Shown: positions 16,340 through 24,722, counted from the stretch's first letter. The stretch is DNA of 64,000 nt from Kineosporiaceae bacterium (GCA_016794595.1 JAEUJN010000041.1:1-64000); one strand, 5' to 3'. Program-made: numbers and translations. The notes: generated by a model not told the origin, from the sequence alone.

Positions 16340-17202
16340 CCGCCGCCCAGCTGACCGCCCGGGCTGTCGGCGTCCGGGCCTCGAACCGTGTGCTGCTCGA
16401 CGGCGTCGACCTGCGGGTGACCGGTGGGGTGACCGCCGTGCTCGGTCCCAACGGGTCGGGCAAGTCCACCCTGGTGCGCTGCCTCGCCACCGTTCTGGCG
16501 CCCACCACCGGCGAGGTGACCATCGACGGACTGCACCCTGGCCGCGAGGTGGAACGGATCGAGATCAGGCGACGGCTCGGCTATCTGCCTCAGGACGTCG
16601 GCGTGGCCCGCGGTGCGCGAGTCTTCGACACGGTGGAGTACCTGGCCGTTCTCAAGGGAATGACCCACGACCGCGGACGCCGCGCAGCCGTCTTCTCGGT
16701 GCTCGACCGAGTGGGCCTGCGGGCACGGGCCGGTTCGCCGATCGAGCAGCTGTCGGGCGGGGAGCGCCGGCGAATGGGTGTGGCTCAGGCGCTGCTCGGT
16801 GAACCTGGGCTGTTGCTGTTCGATGAGCCGACCGCCGGGCTGGACCCTGACGAGCGGGCCAGGTTCCTCGCCCTCGTGCACGAGCGTCGCGGGCGGAGCA
16901 CGGTGGTGATGTCCACGCACCTCGCCGACGAGGCGGCGACTGCCGATCGGGTGCTGGTCCTGCTCGCCGGCCGGGTGGTCTTCGACGGCCCGCCGGCGGC
17001 GCTGGCTGCCCGGGCGGCCGGCCGCGCCTGGCTGGATCCTGGACCGCCTCCAGCCGGCGGCTGGCCGCCGGGACGGGTACGGGCGTTCCGGCAACGCGCC
17101 GATGGCGGGTATCGATGCCTCGGCACTCCTCCCGCCGGTGCCGTGCTCGATGGCCCCACGGTGGAGGACGGCTACCTCCTGCTGGCGTCGACGGACAGGT
17201 AG
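16336..17202 (+). CDS. ABC transporter ATP-binding protein
   Basis: A cytosolic ABC ATPase (288 aa) with Walker A GPNGSGKST, Q-loop YLPQDVG, signature LSGGERRR, Walker B LLLFDEPTAGLDPDE and the switch histidine in MSTHLADE. It looks like the subfamily that pairs with small multi-helix permeases for drug, peptide or lantibiotic export. ATG 16336 overlaps the permease stop (ATGA). The last 70 residues form a variable C-terminal extension. Only one permease gene accompanies it, so a homodimeric membrane part is likely. Confidence 0.9.
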   Translation: MTAAQLTARAVGVRASNRVLLDGVDLRVTGGVTAVLGPNGSGKSTLVRCLATVLAPTTGEVTIDGLHPGREVERIEIRRRLGYLPQDVGVARGARVFDTVEYLAVLKGMTHDRGRRAAVFSVLDRVGLRARAGSPIEQLSGGERRRMGVAQALLGEPGLLLFDEPTAGLDPDERARFLALVHERRGRSTVVMSTHLADEAATADRVLVLLAGRVVFDGPPAALAARAAGRAWLDPGPPPAGGWPPGRVRAFRQRADGGYRCLGTPPAGAVLDGPTVEDGYLLLASTDR

Positions 17203-17315
17203 CGGGGATCCCCAGCTCACGCGTGTGGGGTCCTCACCGAAGGGATCGGCGGCTGCACCGGACGCGCCGGATGAGCGTGCTGGATGACGGGCATGGACCG
17301 GCCTTGACGGACGTA

Positions 17316-17330
17316 CTTCCATTTTGGAAG
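17316..17330. promoter_or_regulatory. Palindrome upstream of VOC-HxlR operon
   Basis: CTTCCATTTTGGAAG is a perfect 6-bp inverted repeat around TTT, 11 bp ahead of the VOC start and just after a TTGACG that could be a -35 box (17304). It is a plausible operator for the HxlR regulator encoded in the same operon. Confidence 0.45.
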
Positions 17331-17341
17331 CATCGGCCGCC

Positions 17342-17746
17342 ATGAGCCTCTTCATCACCTGCCCGGTCGAGAGCGTCGAGCGCGCGACAGCCTTCTACAC
17401 AGCCCTCGGCTGGAGGCTGAACCCTGACATGTCCGATCACAACGTCTCGTGCTTCGAGATCGCCCCCGACCAGTACGTCATGCTCGGCAGCCGTGAGATG
17501 TACGCCGGCGTCGGCGGCGTCGAGGAGTTGGTCGGCGGACCCGACACGCCGTCGAAGGTCACGGTCTCGTTCGACCTCGGCAGCCGCGAGGCGGTGGACG
17601 AGCTGGTGGAGCGCGCCGGCGCTGCTGGCGGGCGAATCGGCGACACCGACGACTATCCCTTCATGTACCAACGTCAATTCGACGACCTCGACGGCTACCA
17701 CTACTCGCCGTTCTGGATGAGGCCGGACACCGTTCCGACCGCGTGA
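17342..17746 (+). CDS. VOC (glyoxalase/bleomycin-resistance) superfamily protein
   Basis: A 134-residue vicinal-oxygen-chelate protein: SLFITCPVESVERATAFYTALGW starts the first beta-alpha-beta-beta-beta unit, and the second ends in YQRQFDDLDGYHYSPFWM. It resembles the PhnB/YdcC-like glyoxalase subfamily; some metal ligands may be missing. It overlaps the HxlR regulator by 4 bp (GTGA). This VOC-HxlR arrangement usually serves detoxification or electrophile sensing. Substrate unknown. Confidence 0.85.
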   Translation: MSLFITCPVESVERATAFYTALGWRLNPDMSDHNVSCFEIAPDQYVMLGSREMYAGVGGVEELVGGPDTPSKVTVSFDLGSREAVDELVERAGAAGGRIGDTDDYPFMYQRQFDDLDGYHYSPFWMRPDTVPTA

Positions 17747-18024
17747 GCCACCTCGCGGCGGCCCTAGAGGTCGTTGGTGCCCGGTGGGCCCTGCTGATCG
17801 TGGAACAGCTCCTCGACGGCCCGCAGCGATACGGCGATCTCCAGCGCACCCTCGGATTGGGGACCAACATGCTTGCCACCCGCCTGCGCGAGCTCGAGGC
17901 GGCCGGAGTCCTGCGCCGGTTGCCCCTTCGACACAACACCCGCGCCTATGCCCTGACCGAACGCGGCCTCGCCCTGCGCGAGGCAATAGTTGCCCTCGAG
18001 CGCTGGGGCGCGGAGCAGGACTGA
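17743..18024 (+). CDS. HxlR family winged-helix regulator
   Basis: A 93-residue MarR-like winged helix of the HxlR type: VGARWALLIVEQLLDGPQRYGDLQRTLG is the conserved first half and GTNMLATRLRELEAAGVLRR the recognition helix. It lacks the Cys near the N-terminus that some HxlR/YodB sensors use. Start GTG overlaps the VOC stop. It probably controls this operon through the palindrome upstream. Confidence 0.88.
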   Translation: MSHLAAALEVVGARWALLIVEQLLDGPQRYGDLQRTLGLGTNMLATRLRELEAAGVLRRLPLRHNTRAYALTERGLALREAIVALERWGAEQD

Positions 18025-18246
18025 ACAGCACACGGCCTCTGGCCGGTCAGGCAAGGAGCACCCGAGCTACTCATCGGGTCACGGGGACCGACGAACTCGC
18101 TGCCGCGTCGGGAGGTCGTATCGGGCGATCACCTGCTCGAACGTCACCGAGCCGATATCCCGTCGCGGCCAGTGGCCCAGAGCACCTTGCAGGCCGGCGG
18201 GGTAGTGGCCATGGCCCAGCCATCTGACCTGGATCAGCGCAGTACT
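18025..18246. other. Gene-poor gap with a possible coding remnant
   Basis: No intact gene. On the minus strand a short frame (about 18075-18195) reads HYPAGLQGALGHWPRRD and then SVTFEQVIARYDLPTRQRV before a stop, which looks like the C-terminal end of a once longer protein. No start or family identified. Confidence 0.3.
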
Positions 18247-18753
18247 TCACGTCTCGGGCCGACCCCGCTCGGGGCGGCGTACCGAGGCGAGCAGCACAGC
18301 GACCAGAAGCGCCGCCTGCGACAGCGACGCGAGCACGAAACCAGCTTCCGGGCGCATGACATCCGCGCCGCCCGTGAGCTGCCCGGTGACCAGGTCCTTC
18401 CCGTCCCACAGGCGCTGCTCCGACCAGATCGCCTGACCCGCCAGAACCGGACAGATCACCAGGCCGAGCACTGCAACCGCTGCCGCCACGATCCGACCGC
18501 CCCGCCACCGCAGCGCGAGGACGCCGACGGTGACCACCCATATGAGCACCAGCACCGCCGCGGTCTCCGGAGCGGAGTCGGTCCCGGCCAGCAGATATGT
18601 GGTGCCAGGGTCGGACGCGGTCGTCGGCGCCCCGCCTCCCGATGCTGTCCACCTGCTCCAGGGCAGCACCATCGCAGCGCCCAGGAAGACCACTCCCGCC
18701 GCCCCGACCATGACCGCCGGCCGCCAGGTCCGAGCCCTCCGATTGATCGACAT
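18247..18753 (-). CDS. Four-helix membrane protein, unknown function
   Basis: A 168-residue membrane protein with four hydrophobic helices. After the first helix is a Trp-containing loop (MVLPWSRWTASGGG), an architecture reminiscent of Trp-rich actinobacterial membrane proteins, though I cannot assign a family. Start ATG 18753 is chosen because upstream residues are low-complexity and Arg/Pro-rich; no good ribosome binding site is seen. The gene lies next to decayed toxin-antitoxin sequences and may itself be an orphan of an accessory segment. Confidence 0.5.
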   Translation of the reverse strand: MSINRRARTWRPAVMVGAAGVVFLGAAMVLPWSRWTASGGGAPTTASDPGTTYLLAGTDSAPETAAVLVLIWVVTVGVLALRWRGGRIVAAAVAVLGLVICPVLAGQAIWSEQRLWDGKDLVTGQLTGGADVMRPEAGFVLASLSQAALLVAVLLASVRRPERGRPET

Positions 18754-18939
18754 GCTGATGCGACGCTTCGGCGCGGCCCCGGGTTGCGTGCCGGGCACCA
18801 CCGAAGGTGCCTGCGGCCTCGTCGTCGTGATGGGTGGGATCCAGGAGAGTCCGGTCGACAGCACGGCGCAGGACGTTGCCTGGCGGGGGTGTCGTCCAGA
18901 CGTCCGGTTCGTCGCTCCCATTGCAGACGGCGCGACACG

Positions 18940-19217
18940 CGGCAGAAGCGGATGGCCGCGCTGTTCGCGGCGGTTGCGGACATCCGATGGTGCCGCTCGG
19001 TTCGTCGATCATGTTGCGCGCGGCAGCACCGCACAGCGGACGCGACGGTCGTCGAGCGCGCCGGCTCGCTCCTGGCGGCGAAGGACCGAGACGACCTCCA
19101 GGTCGATCAGTCCCGGTGCTGCAGGGACTCTCCCCAGAGCCGTGCACGCGCGGTGTCGCCGTCCTGGTTGTCGTCGGCGAGGGCAACGACCAGGACGCTC
19201 GCGTCAACGACGATCAC
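18940..19217 (-). pseudogene. Frameshifted PIN-domain toxin (VapC-like) remnant
   Basis: From a GTG at 19217 the first frame reads VIVVDASVLVVALADDNQDG, a clear PIN-domain start with the catalytic Asp, then stops after 36 residues. A -1/+1 shift continues as LIDLEVVSVLRRQERAGALDD, the expected next PIN helix with its catalytic Glu. A further shift gives NMIDEP and then HPLLPRV, fragments of the C-terminal half. At least three frame changes mean it is dead. It overlaps the antitoxin remnant as a normal VapBC pair would. Confidence 0.7.
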
Positions 19218-19338
19218 GATCGGAACGGAGCGCCGCGACGGCGGCCTGCAGCGGCACGCGGCCACCCGAGCGCCCTCCGGCCCGCTCCAGCACCTCGTCC
19301 AGCGTCGGCGCGCTGGCGGCGTGGCGGCGCTCAGCCCG
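19204..19338 (-). pseudogene. Antitoxin C-terminal fragment, partner of dead VapC
   Basis: An open frame ending APTLDEVLERAGGRSGGRV, then PLQAAVAALRSDRDRR and stop. This style (acidic helix followed by an Arg-rich tail) is typical of VapB antitoxin C-termini. It overlaps the toxin remnant start by 14 bp. The N-terminal DNA-binding half is missing; upstream DNA is the 3' flank of the intact VapC gene. Confidence 0.5.
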
Positions 19339-19404
19339 GGTCCACCTGGAGTCGGAGGGTCGCGGCGTCTGCGGGTGCGTGCCGGATCGAGCCGGCGAAC
19401 AGCG

Positions 19405-19791
19405 TCAGGTCGCCGCGATGGTGATCGGTCGGATCGCCTGCTCTGCCAGTGCGCTCAGGTCGCGGGGGTCGCTGGTCAGAACGACGGGAGTCGGGTGGCG
19501 GTCAGCGAAGGCAACGACCACCGCGTCCACGGCAGAGATCTTGGATGCCTTCCGCGTCGCCGTCCGCAACCGGGCGGCTTCGCGGGCCGTGGATTCGTCG
19601 ACGTCGCGGATCTGGCAGGTGCGCAACAGCCGGTTGGCGTGGAAGTCGCGACGGGCATCGCCGGTCAACGCCTCGGCCAGAACGACCGAGGGGACCTGCG
19701 CCGGCCACAGGCCGCGGTTGCGCAGCTCCGTGAGTCGGGCCCGGTGTCCGGCGAGGGCGCTGATGCCCCCGGAGTCCAGGATGAGCGTCAC
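19405..19791 (-). CDS. PIN-domain ribonuclease toxin (VapC-like)
   Basis: A type II toxin (128 aa): PIN-fold endoribonuclease with the metal-binding acidic residues Asp6 (LILDSGG), Glu40 (VVLAEAL), Asp89 (SAVDAVVVAFA) and Asp108 (LTSDPRDL). It overlaps the antitoxin gene by 4 bp. Targets of such toxins are usually tRNA or rRNA, but the target here is unknown. It looks intact, unlike the second pair immediately downstream. Confidence 0.85.
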   Translation of the reverse strand: MTLILDSGGISALAGHRARLTELRNRGLWPAQVPSVVLAEALTGDARRDFHANRLLRTCQIRDVDESTAREAARLRTATRKASKISAVDAVVVAFADRHPTPVVLTSDPRDLSALAEQAIRPITIAAT

Positions 19792-20069
19792 GCGGAACGT
19801 GCCGGCCGCGACCCGCTACCGGCCCGCTTGACCGGGCGCCGGCCGGCAACCAGTCCGTCGGCCCAGACGGCAGCCTCCTCGAGTTCGGCGTCCGGCACCG
19901 GACCGAACTCGGCGTCCAGCTCCGCCAGGTAGGCGTCCAGAGCGGCGATCTTCGCGAGTCGGTCGAGCTCCTCGACCAAGGCCGCCGCGGCGAGCCGGGA
20001 CACGTTCAGCCCCGCTGTGCGGGCATGCTCCAGCAACTCGTCCGGGATCGTGATGTTCACCCTTGCCAT
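19788..20069 (-). CDS. Ribbon-helix-helix antitoxin of the VapBC-like pair
   Basis: A 93-residue antitoxin. The N-terminus MARVNITIPDELLEHARTAG is a ribbon-helix-helix strand and helix; the acidic C-terminus would wrap the toxin. I place the start at ATG 20069; an ATG two codons upstream is equally possible. A TATAGT box lies 6-12 bp upstream of these codons, so the mRNA is probably leaderless or nearly so. The pair would repress its own promoter. Confidence 0.8.
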   Translation of the reverse strand: MARVNITIPDELLEHARTAGLNVSRLAAAALVEELDRLAKIAALDAYLAELDAEFGPVPDAELEEAAVWADGLVAGRRPVKRAGSGSRPARSA

Positions 20070-20075
20070 GCGCAT

Positions 20076-20081
20076 ACTATA
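20076..20081 (-). promoter_or_regulatory. -10 box (TATAGT) of the toxin-antitoxin operon
   Basis: TATAGT on the minus strand is a near-consensus -10 in otherwise GC-rich DNA, so close to the antitoxin ATG that the transcript would carry little or no leader. No good -35 hexamer is seen. Confidence 0.5.
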
Positions 20082-20340
20082 CACACTGATGGAGCTTCGG
20101 GTGCGCATGGGGAACGCACTCGATTCGGCATGCGCGAACACTCAGCACATCGTGGGTCACCGGTCGAAGCGGCCCGTCGGTCCGTCCACTCGGGTCGCGA
20201 GCCCGTCGGGATCACGAGATCGCGAAGCAGGAAGCGGCGCTCGTCCAGCCCTGCGCCGCATCCATCCGGTCTCCTCGTGATGGCACTTGCCGGCGGTGCA
20301 GGAACGGCATGCCGGAGAGTGACACGCGTCTGTAGGCGAG

Positions 20341-20396
20341 CGAGTGGGGACGAATGCTGCGGTGTGGTGCCCCGAACGTGCGTTCCTCCCCACTCG
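20341..20396 (-). terminator. Stem-loop downstream of alkB
   Basis: CGAGTGGGGA and TCCCCACTCG are perfect 10-bp arms separated by 36 bases that contain a smaller GAAC-GTGC-GTTC hairpin. It lies 35-90 bp past the alkB stop on its strand. The rest of 20082-20430 shows no gene on either strand. Confidence 0.45.
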
Positions 20397-20430
20397 ATCG
20401 GGGGTGGGCGCCCATCGCGCGGCGTGCGGT

Positions 20431-21069
20431 TCAGCGCACGCCGCGGGTGCGGAACTGGACGCTGATCCGCGGCCCCACCGCACGTGTGGTCTTCAGGACG
20501 GCGTGCTCCCAGGTGCGTTGGCACGATCCGCCCATCACGACCAGGTCGCCGTGGCCGAGGGCGAACCGGTGCGCGGTGCGCCCTCCCTTGGGGCGCAGGG
20601 CCAGCTCGCGCGGCGAGCCCAGCGACACGATCGCGATCACCGTGTCCTCGGTGCGGCTGCGGCCGGTGTCGTCACCATGCCAGGCCACGCTGTCCCGCCC
20701 GTCGCGGTACAGGCAGAACCCAGCTGTCACCAGAGGCTCGCCGAGTGCCGGCGCGTAGCAGGCGTTGATCAGCTCCAGCGAGTGCGCGAGCAGCGGATCG
20801 GGCAGCGCCTCGCCCTCGCCGCAGAACGCCAGTAGGCGCGGCACGTCGACCGTGCGGTCGTACATCCGGCGGCGCTCGCCGACCCAGGGCACGGCGTCCA
20901 GCAGGCGGTGGAAGAGGGTGTCCGCCCCTGGCAACCAGTGCGGCTGAACGTCGACCCATGCCCCGTGCGCCAGCTCGACCCGGCGAGGCTGCGGGACGGC
21001 GGGCGCGACGAGCGCGGCGGGTCCACCCGGCGGGTGATCGAACAGGCTCCCCTGGACGGCAAGAGGCAT
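20431..21069 (-). CDS. alkB: Alpha-ketoglutarate-dependent dioxygenase, AlkB type
   Basis: An Fe(II)/2-oxoglutarate dioxygenase (212 aa) that oxidatively removes methyl groups from alkylated DNA or RNA bases. The iron ligands His131 and Asp133 (AWHGDD) and His189 (TWEHAV) are present, as are the 2-oxoglutarate-binding Arg201 and Arg207 (RISVQFR). Also typical are LINACYAPALGEP and LGHGDLVVMGG. The start is taken at MPLAVQGSLF because family members begin close to this SLF segment. It stands alone. Confidence 0.9.
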   Translation of the reverse strand: MPLAVQGSLFDHPPGGPAALVAPAVPQPRRVELAHGAWVDVQPHWLPGADTLFHRLLDAVPWVGERRRMYDRTVDVPRLLAFCGEGEALPDPLLAHSLELINACYAPALGEPLVTAGFCLYRDGRDSVAWHGDDTGRSRTEDTVIAIVSLGSPRELALRPKGGRTAHRFALGHGDLVVMGGSCQRTWEHAVLKTTRAVGPRISVQFRTRGVR

Positions 21070-21340
21070 GCCATCAGTGTGCCACGTCATCGAACACTTG
21101 TTCTACCGGAAGCGCCTTGTGGAGAGCGCTGGCCCATCGGCACCCCTGCACTACCGGGTCCAGGTCCAGCAGCTCACCAACAGCCCGTACCGGACCGTCC
21201 TCGCGCGGATGTGCGGAACACCTGTGCGAGCAGCCGGGTGGCGTGAGGCATCCGAGGGCGCGCCCACAGCCCCCGATCTACAGTGATCGAGGCGCCACCG
21301 AGTCGCGGCCTCGCGTCACCGCACCAGGGGAGATCACGGC

Positions 21341-22318
21341 ATGGCGGACGGCGCGCGGGGGGCGGTGCTCGCCGCGCTGCTCGTGCTGGCGATCGGGGTG
21401 ACGACCTGGACGGCGCAGTCGGAGCGAACGGCGCTGGAGGTCCCGGACGGCAGGGCGGCCGCCCCGATCGGGTCACCGCCACCGCTGCCCGCCGCCGGGG
21501 CCCAGCGGCCGGTGCGAGTGGTGGCGGTCGCCGACATCGCCTGTTCCGACCCCACCCCACGCCCGGACCGGTGCCGCCAGGCCGACACGGCAGCGCTGAC
21601 CGCGAGCCTGGCCCCGGACGCCGTCCTGGTTGCCGGCGATCTGCAGTACGACACGGGCTCGGCGCAGGAGTTCGCGCGCTCCTACGACCCGACATGGGGA
21701 GGGCTGAAGCCGATCACCCGGCCGGTGCCGGGCAATCACGAGTACGACACCTGGGACGCCGCGGCCTACTTCGACTACTTCGGCTCCGCTTCCGGATCGC
21801 CCGAGACCGGTTGGTACAGCTTCGATCTGGGTGCCTGGCACCTGATCGCCCTGAACAGCAACTGCGAGCATGTCGGCGGCTGCCACCAAGGGCCGGCCCA
21901 ACTTGCCTGGCTGCGTGAGGATCTCGCCCGTAACGCCGATCGCTGCGTGCTGGCGTACTGGCACCATCCCCGGTGGAGCAACAGCCGGCACGGTGACAGT
22001 GAGCGGTCCTCGGCGTTCGTCGAGGAGCTCGACCGTGCGGGGGCCGAGCTGGTGCTCAGCGGGCACGACCACAACTACCAGCGGTTCGAACCCCGCCGCC
22101 CGGACGGCAACCGGGATCCGGCCGGTCTGCGGCAGTTCGTCGTCGGCACCGGCGGGAAGAGCCTGTACTCCATCTCCTCCGACCGCGGCCTCGAGTCCGG
22201 CGAGGACTCCACGTACGGCGTCCTCGATCTCACCCTGCGTCCGGACGGCTACGACTGGCGCTTCCTGCCGGTCGACGGCGGGCGGCCGGGCGATCGCGGG
22301 TCGGCCACCTGCCGCTGA
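21341..22318 (+). CDS. Secreted metallophosphoesterase (purple acid phosphatase-like)
   Basis: An exported calcineurin-like phosphoesterase of 325 aa. Residues 1-25 are a hydrophobic signal or anchor. Metal-binding motifs appear in order: VVAVADIACSD, VAGDLQYD, VPGNHEYD, YWHHPRWS and LSGHDHNYQR. The central NCEHVGGCHQGPAQLAWLREDL resembles bacterial acid phosphatases that release phosphate from organic esters outside the cell. It converges with the MFS gene, separated by a strong hairpin. No pho box recognised. Confidence 0.88.
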   Translation: MADGARGAVLAALLVLAIGVTTWTAQSERTALEVPDGRAAAPIGSPPPLPAAGAQRPVRVVAVADIACSDPTPRPDRCRQADTAALTASLAPDAVLVAGDLQYDTGSAQEFARSYDPTWGGLKPITRPVPGNHEYDTWDAAAYFDYFGSASGSPETGWYSFDLGAWHLIALNSNCEHVGGCHQGPAQLAWLREDLARNADRCVLAYWHHPRWSNSRHGDSERSSAFVEELDRAGAELVLSGHDHNYQRFEPRRPDGNRDPAGLRQFVVGTGGKSLYSISSDRGLESGEDSTYGVLDLTLRPDGYDWRFLPVDGGRPGDRGSATCR

Positions 22319-22326
22319 GGTCTCGC

Positions 22327-22367
22327 CGGCGGGATTCGGTGTCGTGGTGGCACACCGAAGCCCGCCG
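22327..22367. terminator. Bidirectional terminator hairpin between convergent genes
   Basis: A 16-position stem with a single A/G mismatch and a 9-base loop. The arms begin CGGCGGGATTCGGTGT and end ACACCGAAGCCCGCCG. It lies 9 bp after the phosphoesterase stop and 20 bp before the MFS stop, so it can serve both. There is no T-tract, as is common in high-GC actinobacteria. Confidence 0.7.
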
Positions 22368-22386
22368 TCGACCGAGCCCGGCAGGA

Positions 22387-24090
22387 TCAGTCGGACGCCG
22401 GCCCCTCACGCAGGGCAGCGGCTGCCGACTCCTGCTCGTGCCGGGCGGCGATGCCGGACTGGGTGCGCAGCTTCTCCTCGGGCAGGAACCACACGATCGC
22501 CAGCGCCACCGCCAGCACGACCGCACCGAGCACGAACACCCCGGAGATCGCCTCCGAGAAGCCGACCAGGAACGGGTGCGCCAGCCTCGCGTCGATCGTG
22601 GACAGGAACGAGGAGTCGTTCAGAACCCCTGCGGCCGAGGCGGTTTCCGGGTGCGCCAGGCCCTGGAGCACGACCTGGTTGGCCGGGTCACCGAGGACGG
22701 CCGGGTCCTTGAGTGCCGCCTGGAACTCCGGGGTGGTGGCCGCGGATCGGAAGGCCGATCCGATGGTCTCGGGCAGCCGGTTGAACAGCACCGACAGGAA
22801 CACCGCGGTTCCCAGGGTGCCGCCCATCTGGCGGAAGAAGGTCGCCGAGGAGGTGGCCACCCCCATGTCCTGGGGCGGCACCGCGTTCTGGATGGCCAGC
22901 ACCAGGGTCTGCATGTTGAACCCCAGGCCCAGGCCGAAGACGAAGGCGTAGGCGTCCACGATCACCATCGAGGTGTCGGCGTCGATCCGCGAGAGCAGCA
23001 CCATGCCGATCACCAGCAGGAACAGGCCCACGATCGGGAAGACGCGGTACCGCCCGGTGCGTGAGATCGCCTGCCCCGAGCCGATGGAGCCGGCCATGAT
23101 GCCGAGCACCATCGGCAGCAAGAGCAGGCCGGCTGCGGTGGGCGAGTAGCCCTTGACGATCTGCACGTAGAGCGGCAGGGCGGCCAGTCCACCGAACATG
23201 CCCATGCCGACGATGAAGTTGAGGATCGAGCCGACCCCGAACGTGCGGCCGCGGAACAGGCGCAGCGGCAGCAGCGCGTCGTCCCCGATGCGCTTCTCCG
23301 CCCACAGGAACCCGGCAATCCCGAGCACCCCGATCACGTAGGCGCTGATCGACCGGGAGCTGGTCCAGCCCCACTCGCGACCTTGCTCGGCCACGATCAG
23401 CAGCGGCACCAGGGCAAGACACAGCATGACGGCGCCCAGGTGGTCGATCCGGTGGTCGCGGCGGGTGTGCGGAAGATGCAGCGTGCGGATGACCAGCGCC
23501 AGGGAGACCATGCCGATCGGCACGTTCACCAGGAAGACCCAGCGCCAGCCGGTGACCCCGAGGATGCTGTCCTGCCCGGCGAGGAAACCGCCGACCACGG
23601 GGCCGAGAACGCTGGAGGTGCCGAAGACGGCCAGGAACATCCCCTGGTACCGAGCCCGCTCCCGCGGCGGCACCAGGTCGCCGATGATGGTCAGCGCCAA
23701 CGAGAACAGTCCGCCCGCGCCCACGCCCTGCAACGCCCGGAAGGCGGCCAGCTGGTACATCGACTGGGCGAAACCGCAGAGCGCAGAACCGATCACGAAC
23801 ACCGTGATGGCCAGCAGGAAGAACCGGCGGCGTCCGTACAGGTCGCTCAGCTTGCCGTACAGCGGGGTGGAGATGGTGGAGGTGATCAGATAGGCGGTGG
23901 TCGCCCACGCCTGCAGGCTCAGCCCCTGGAGGTCATCGGCGATGGTCCTGATGGATGTCGCCACGATGGTCTGGTCGAGGGCGGCCAGGAACATCCCGGA
24001 CATCAGTCCGGTGAGGATGATCATGATCTGGCGGTGAGTGAACGCCGGGGGCGCCTCGAGGCCGGATGCGGAGGGGGTTGCCGCGGACAT
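22387..24090 (-). CDS. MFS drug exporter, DHA2 (14-helix, EmrB/QacA) family
   Basis: A proton-driven multidrug efflux pump in the cytoplasmic membrane. Family motifs: the helix 1 motif AALDQTIVATSIRTI, the loop 2-3 motif GKLSDLYGRRR and the helix 5 motif C-like VLGPVVGGFLAG. It has about 14 hydrophobic helices and 567 residues. The ATG overlaps the stop of the MarR gene by one base, so pump and regulator are co-translated. A long periplasmic loop (around residues 430-500) separates the last two helices, typical of DHA2 members. Confidence 0.92.
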   Translation of the reverse strand: MSAATPSASGLEAPPAFTHRQIMIILTGLMSGMFLAALDQTIVATSIRTIADDLQGLSLQAWATTAYLITSTISTPLYGKLSDLYGRRRFFLLAITVFVIGSALCGFAQSMYQLAAFRALQGVGAGGLFSLALTIIGDLVPPRERARYQGMFLAVFGTSSVLGPVVGGFLAGQDSILGVTGWRWVFLVNVPIGMVSLALVIRTLHLPHTRRDHRIDHLGAVMLCLALVPLLIVAEQGREWGWTSSRSISAYVIGVLGIAGFLWAEKRIGDDALLPLRLFRGRTFGVGSILNFIVGMGMFGGLAALPLYVQIVKGYSPTAAGLLLLPMVLGIMAGSIGSGQAISRTGRYRVFPIVGLFLLVIGMVLLSRIDADTSMVIVDAYAFVFGLGLGFNMQTLVLAIQNAVPPQDMGVATSSATFFRQMGGTLGTAVFLSVLFNRLPETIGSAFRSAATTPEFQAALKDPAVLGDPANQVVLQGLAHPETASAAGVLNDSSFLSTIDARLAHPFLVGFSEAISGVFVLGAVVLAVALAIVWFLPEEKLRTQSGIAARHEQESAAAALREGPASD

Positions 24091-24602
24091 CAGCTCTCCT
24101 GGTCGGTGGACGGGGTCGGTTCGGCCGGTCCGGGGGTATCCGTGCCGGTGGGGCCGGGGCGCTGCTGGTCGAGGGCGTCGTTGAGCCGGCGGATCAGCCC
24201 GAGCAGGACGTCCAGGTCGGCCTCGCTCCACCCGTCCAGCACGTCGCGGATCACCTGCTGGCGGTGCTCGGTGAGTTCGGCGCCGAGCAGCAGTCCGGCG
24301 GTGCTGGCCACGAGCTGCACGGCGCGCCCGTCGTCCGGGTCGGGGCGGCGCTCGACCAGGCCCGCCCGGGCCAGCGCGCTCACGTAGCGGCTGGTGGTCG
24401 ACGGGTCGAGCAGGGCGGCGTCGGCGAGTTCGCCCTGGCGGCGTGGCCCGCAGCGCACCAGCGTCATCAGCAGCCCGACGGCGGCGAAGTCCAACCCGGG
24501 CGGCACCTTGGTCGCCATCCGGGCCCGGACGATGTGCAGCAGCTTGGCATGACGGGCGAGCTCGAAGCCGAGCTCGCCCTGGAGGTCACCGTGGGCGCAC
24601 AC
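24090..24602 (-). CDS. MarR family transcriptional regulator
   Basis: A 170-residue winged-helix repressor: FAAVGLLMTLVRCGPRRQGELADAALLDPSTTSRYVSALARAGLVERRPDPDDGR covers the HTH and wing. The C-terminal 25 residues are Pro/Thr/Gly-rich and disordered. It starts with GTG immediately after a palindrome that is its probable operator (24604-24624), and it is in one operon with the DHA2 pump. The likely role is drug-inducible derepression of efflux. Confidence 0.9.
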   Translation of the reverse strand: MCAHGDLQGELGFELARHAKLLHIVRARMATKVPPGLDFAAVGLLMTLVRCGPRRQGELADAALLDPSTTSRYVSALARAGLVERRPDPDDGRAVQLVASTAGLLLGAELTEHRQQVIRDVLDGWSEADLDVLLGLIRRLNDALDQQRPGPTGTDTPGPAEPTPSTDQES

Positions 24603-24603
24603 C

Positions 24604-24624
24604 AGTTATGTGTAGCACACAACT
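24604..24624. promoter_or_regulatory. MarR operator candidate
   Basis: AGTTATGTG-TAG-CACACAACT is an interrupted inverted repeat with one mismatch, ending one base before the MarR GTG. Its length and symmetry suit MarR dimers, and a repressor bound here would block transcription or translation of the pump operon. Confidence 0.65.
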
Positions 24625-24658
24625 ATCGAGATCCACCCACCCCACCCCTCACCGCCAC

Positions 24659-24718
24659 CCCACCCCCCGTGATCATGCACTTTCGAATAGTCGAAAGTGC
24701 ATGATCACGGGGGGTGGG
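24659..24718. repeat. Dispersed palindrome, best copy (28-bp perfect arms)
   Basis: Two perfect 28-base arms around the loop ATAG; the inner 18 bases are GTGATCATGCACTTTCGA and the outer part is C-rich. It begins 5 bp past the stop codon of the membrane-protein gene at 24723, so it can act as that gene's terminator. The same core recurs at 33091-33157 and, degraded, at 132-169. Confidence 0.92.
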
Positions 24719-24722
24719 AGGG

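Noticed and set aside
18025-18246. Short gene on the minus strand
   Set aside because: Only about 40 readable residues at a C-terminus, no start; reported as a possible remnant only.
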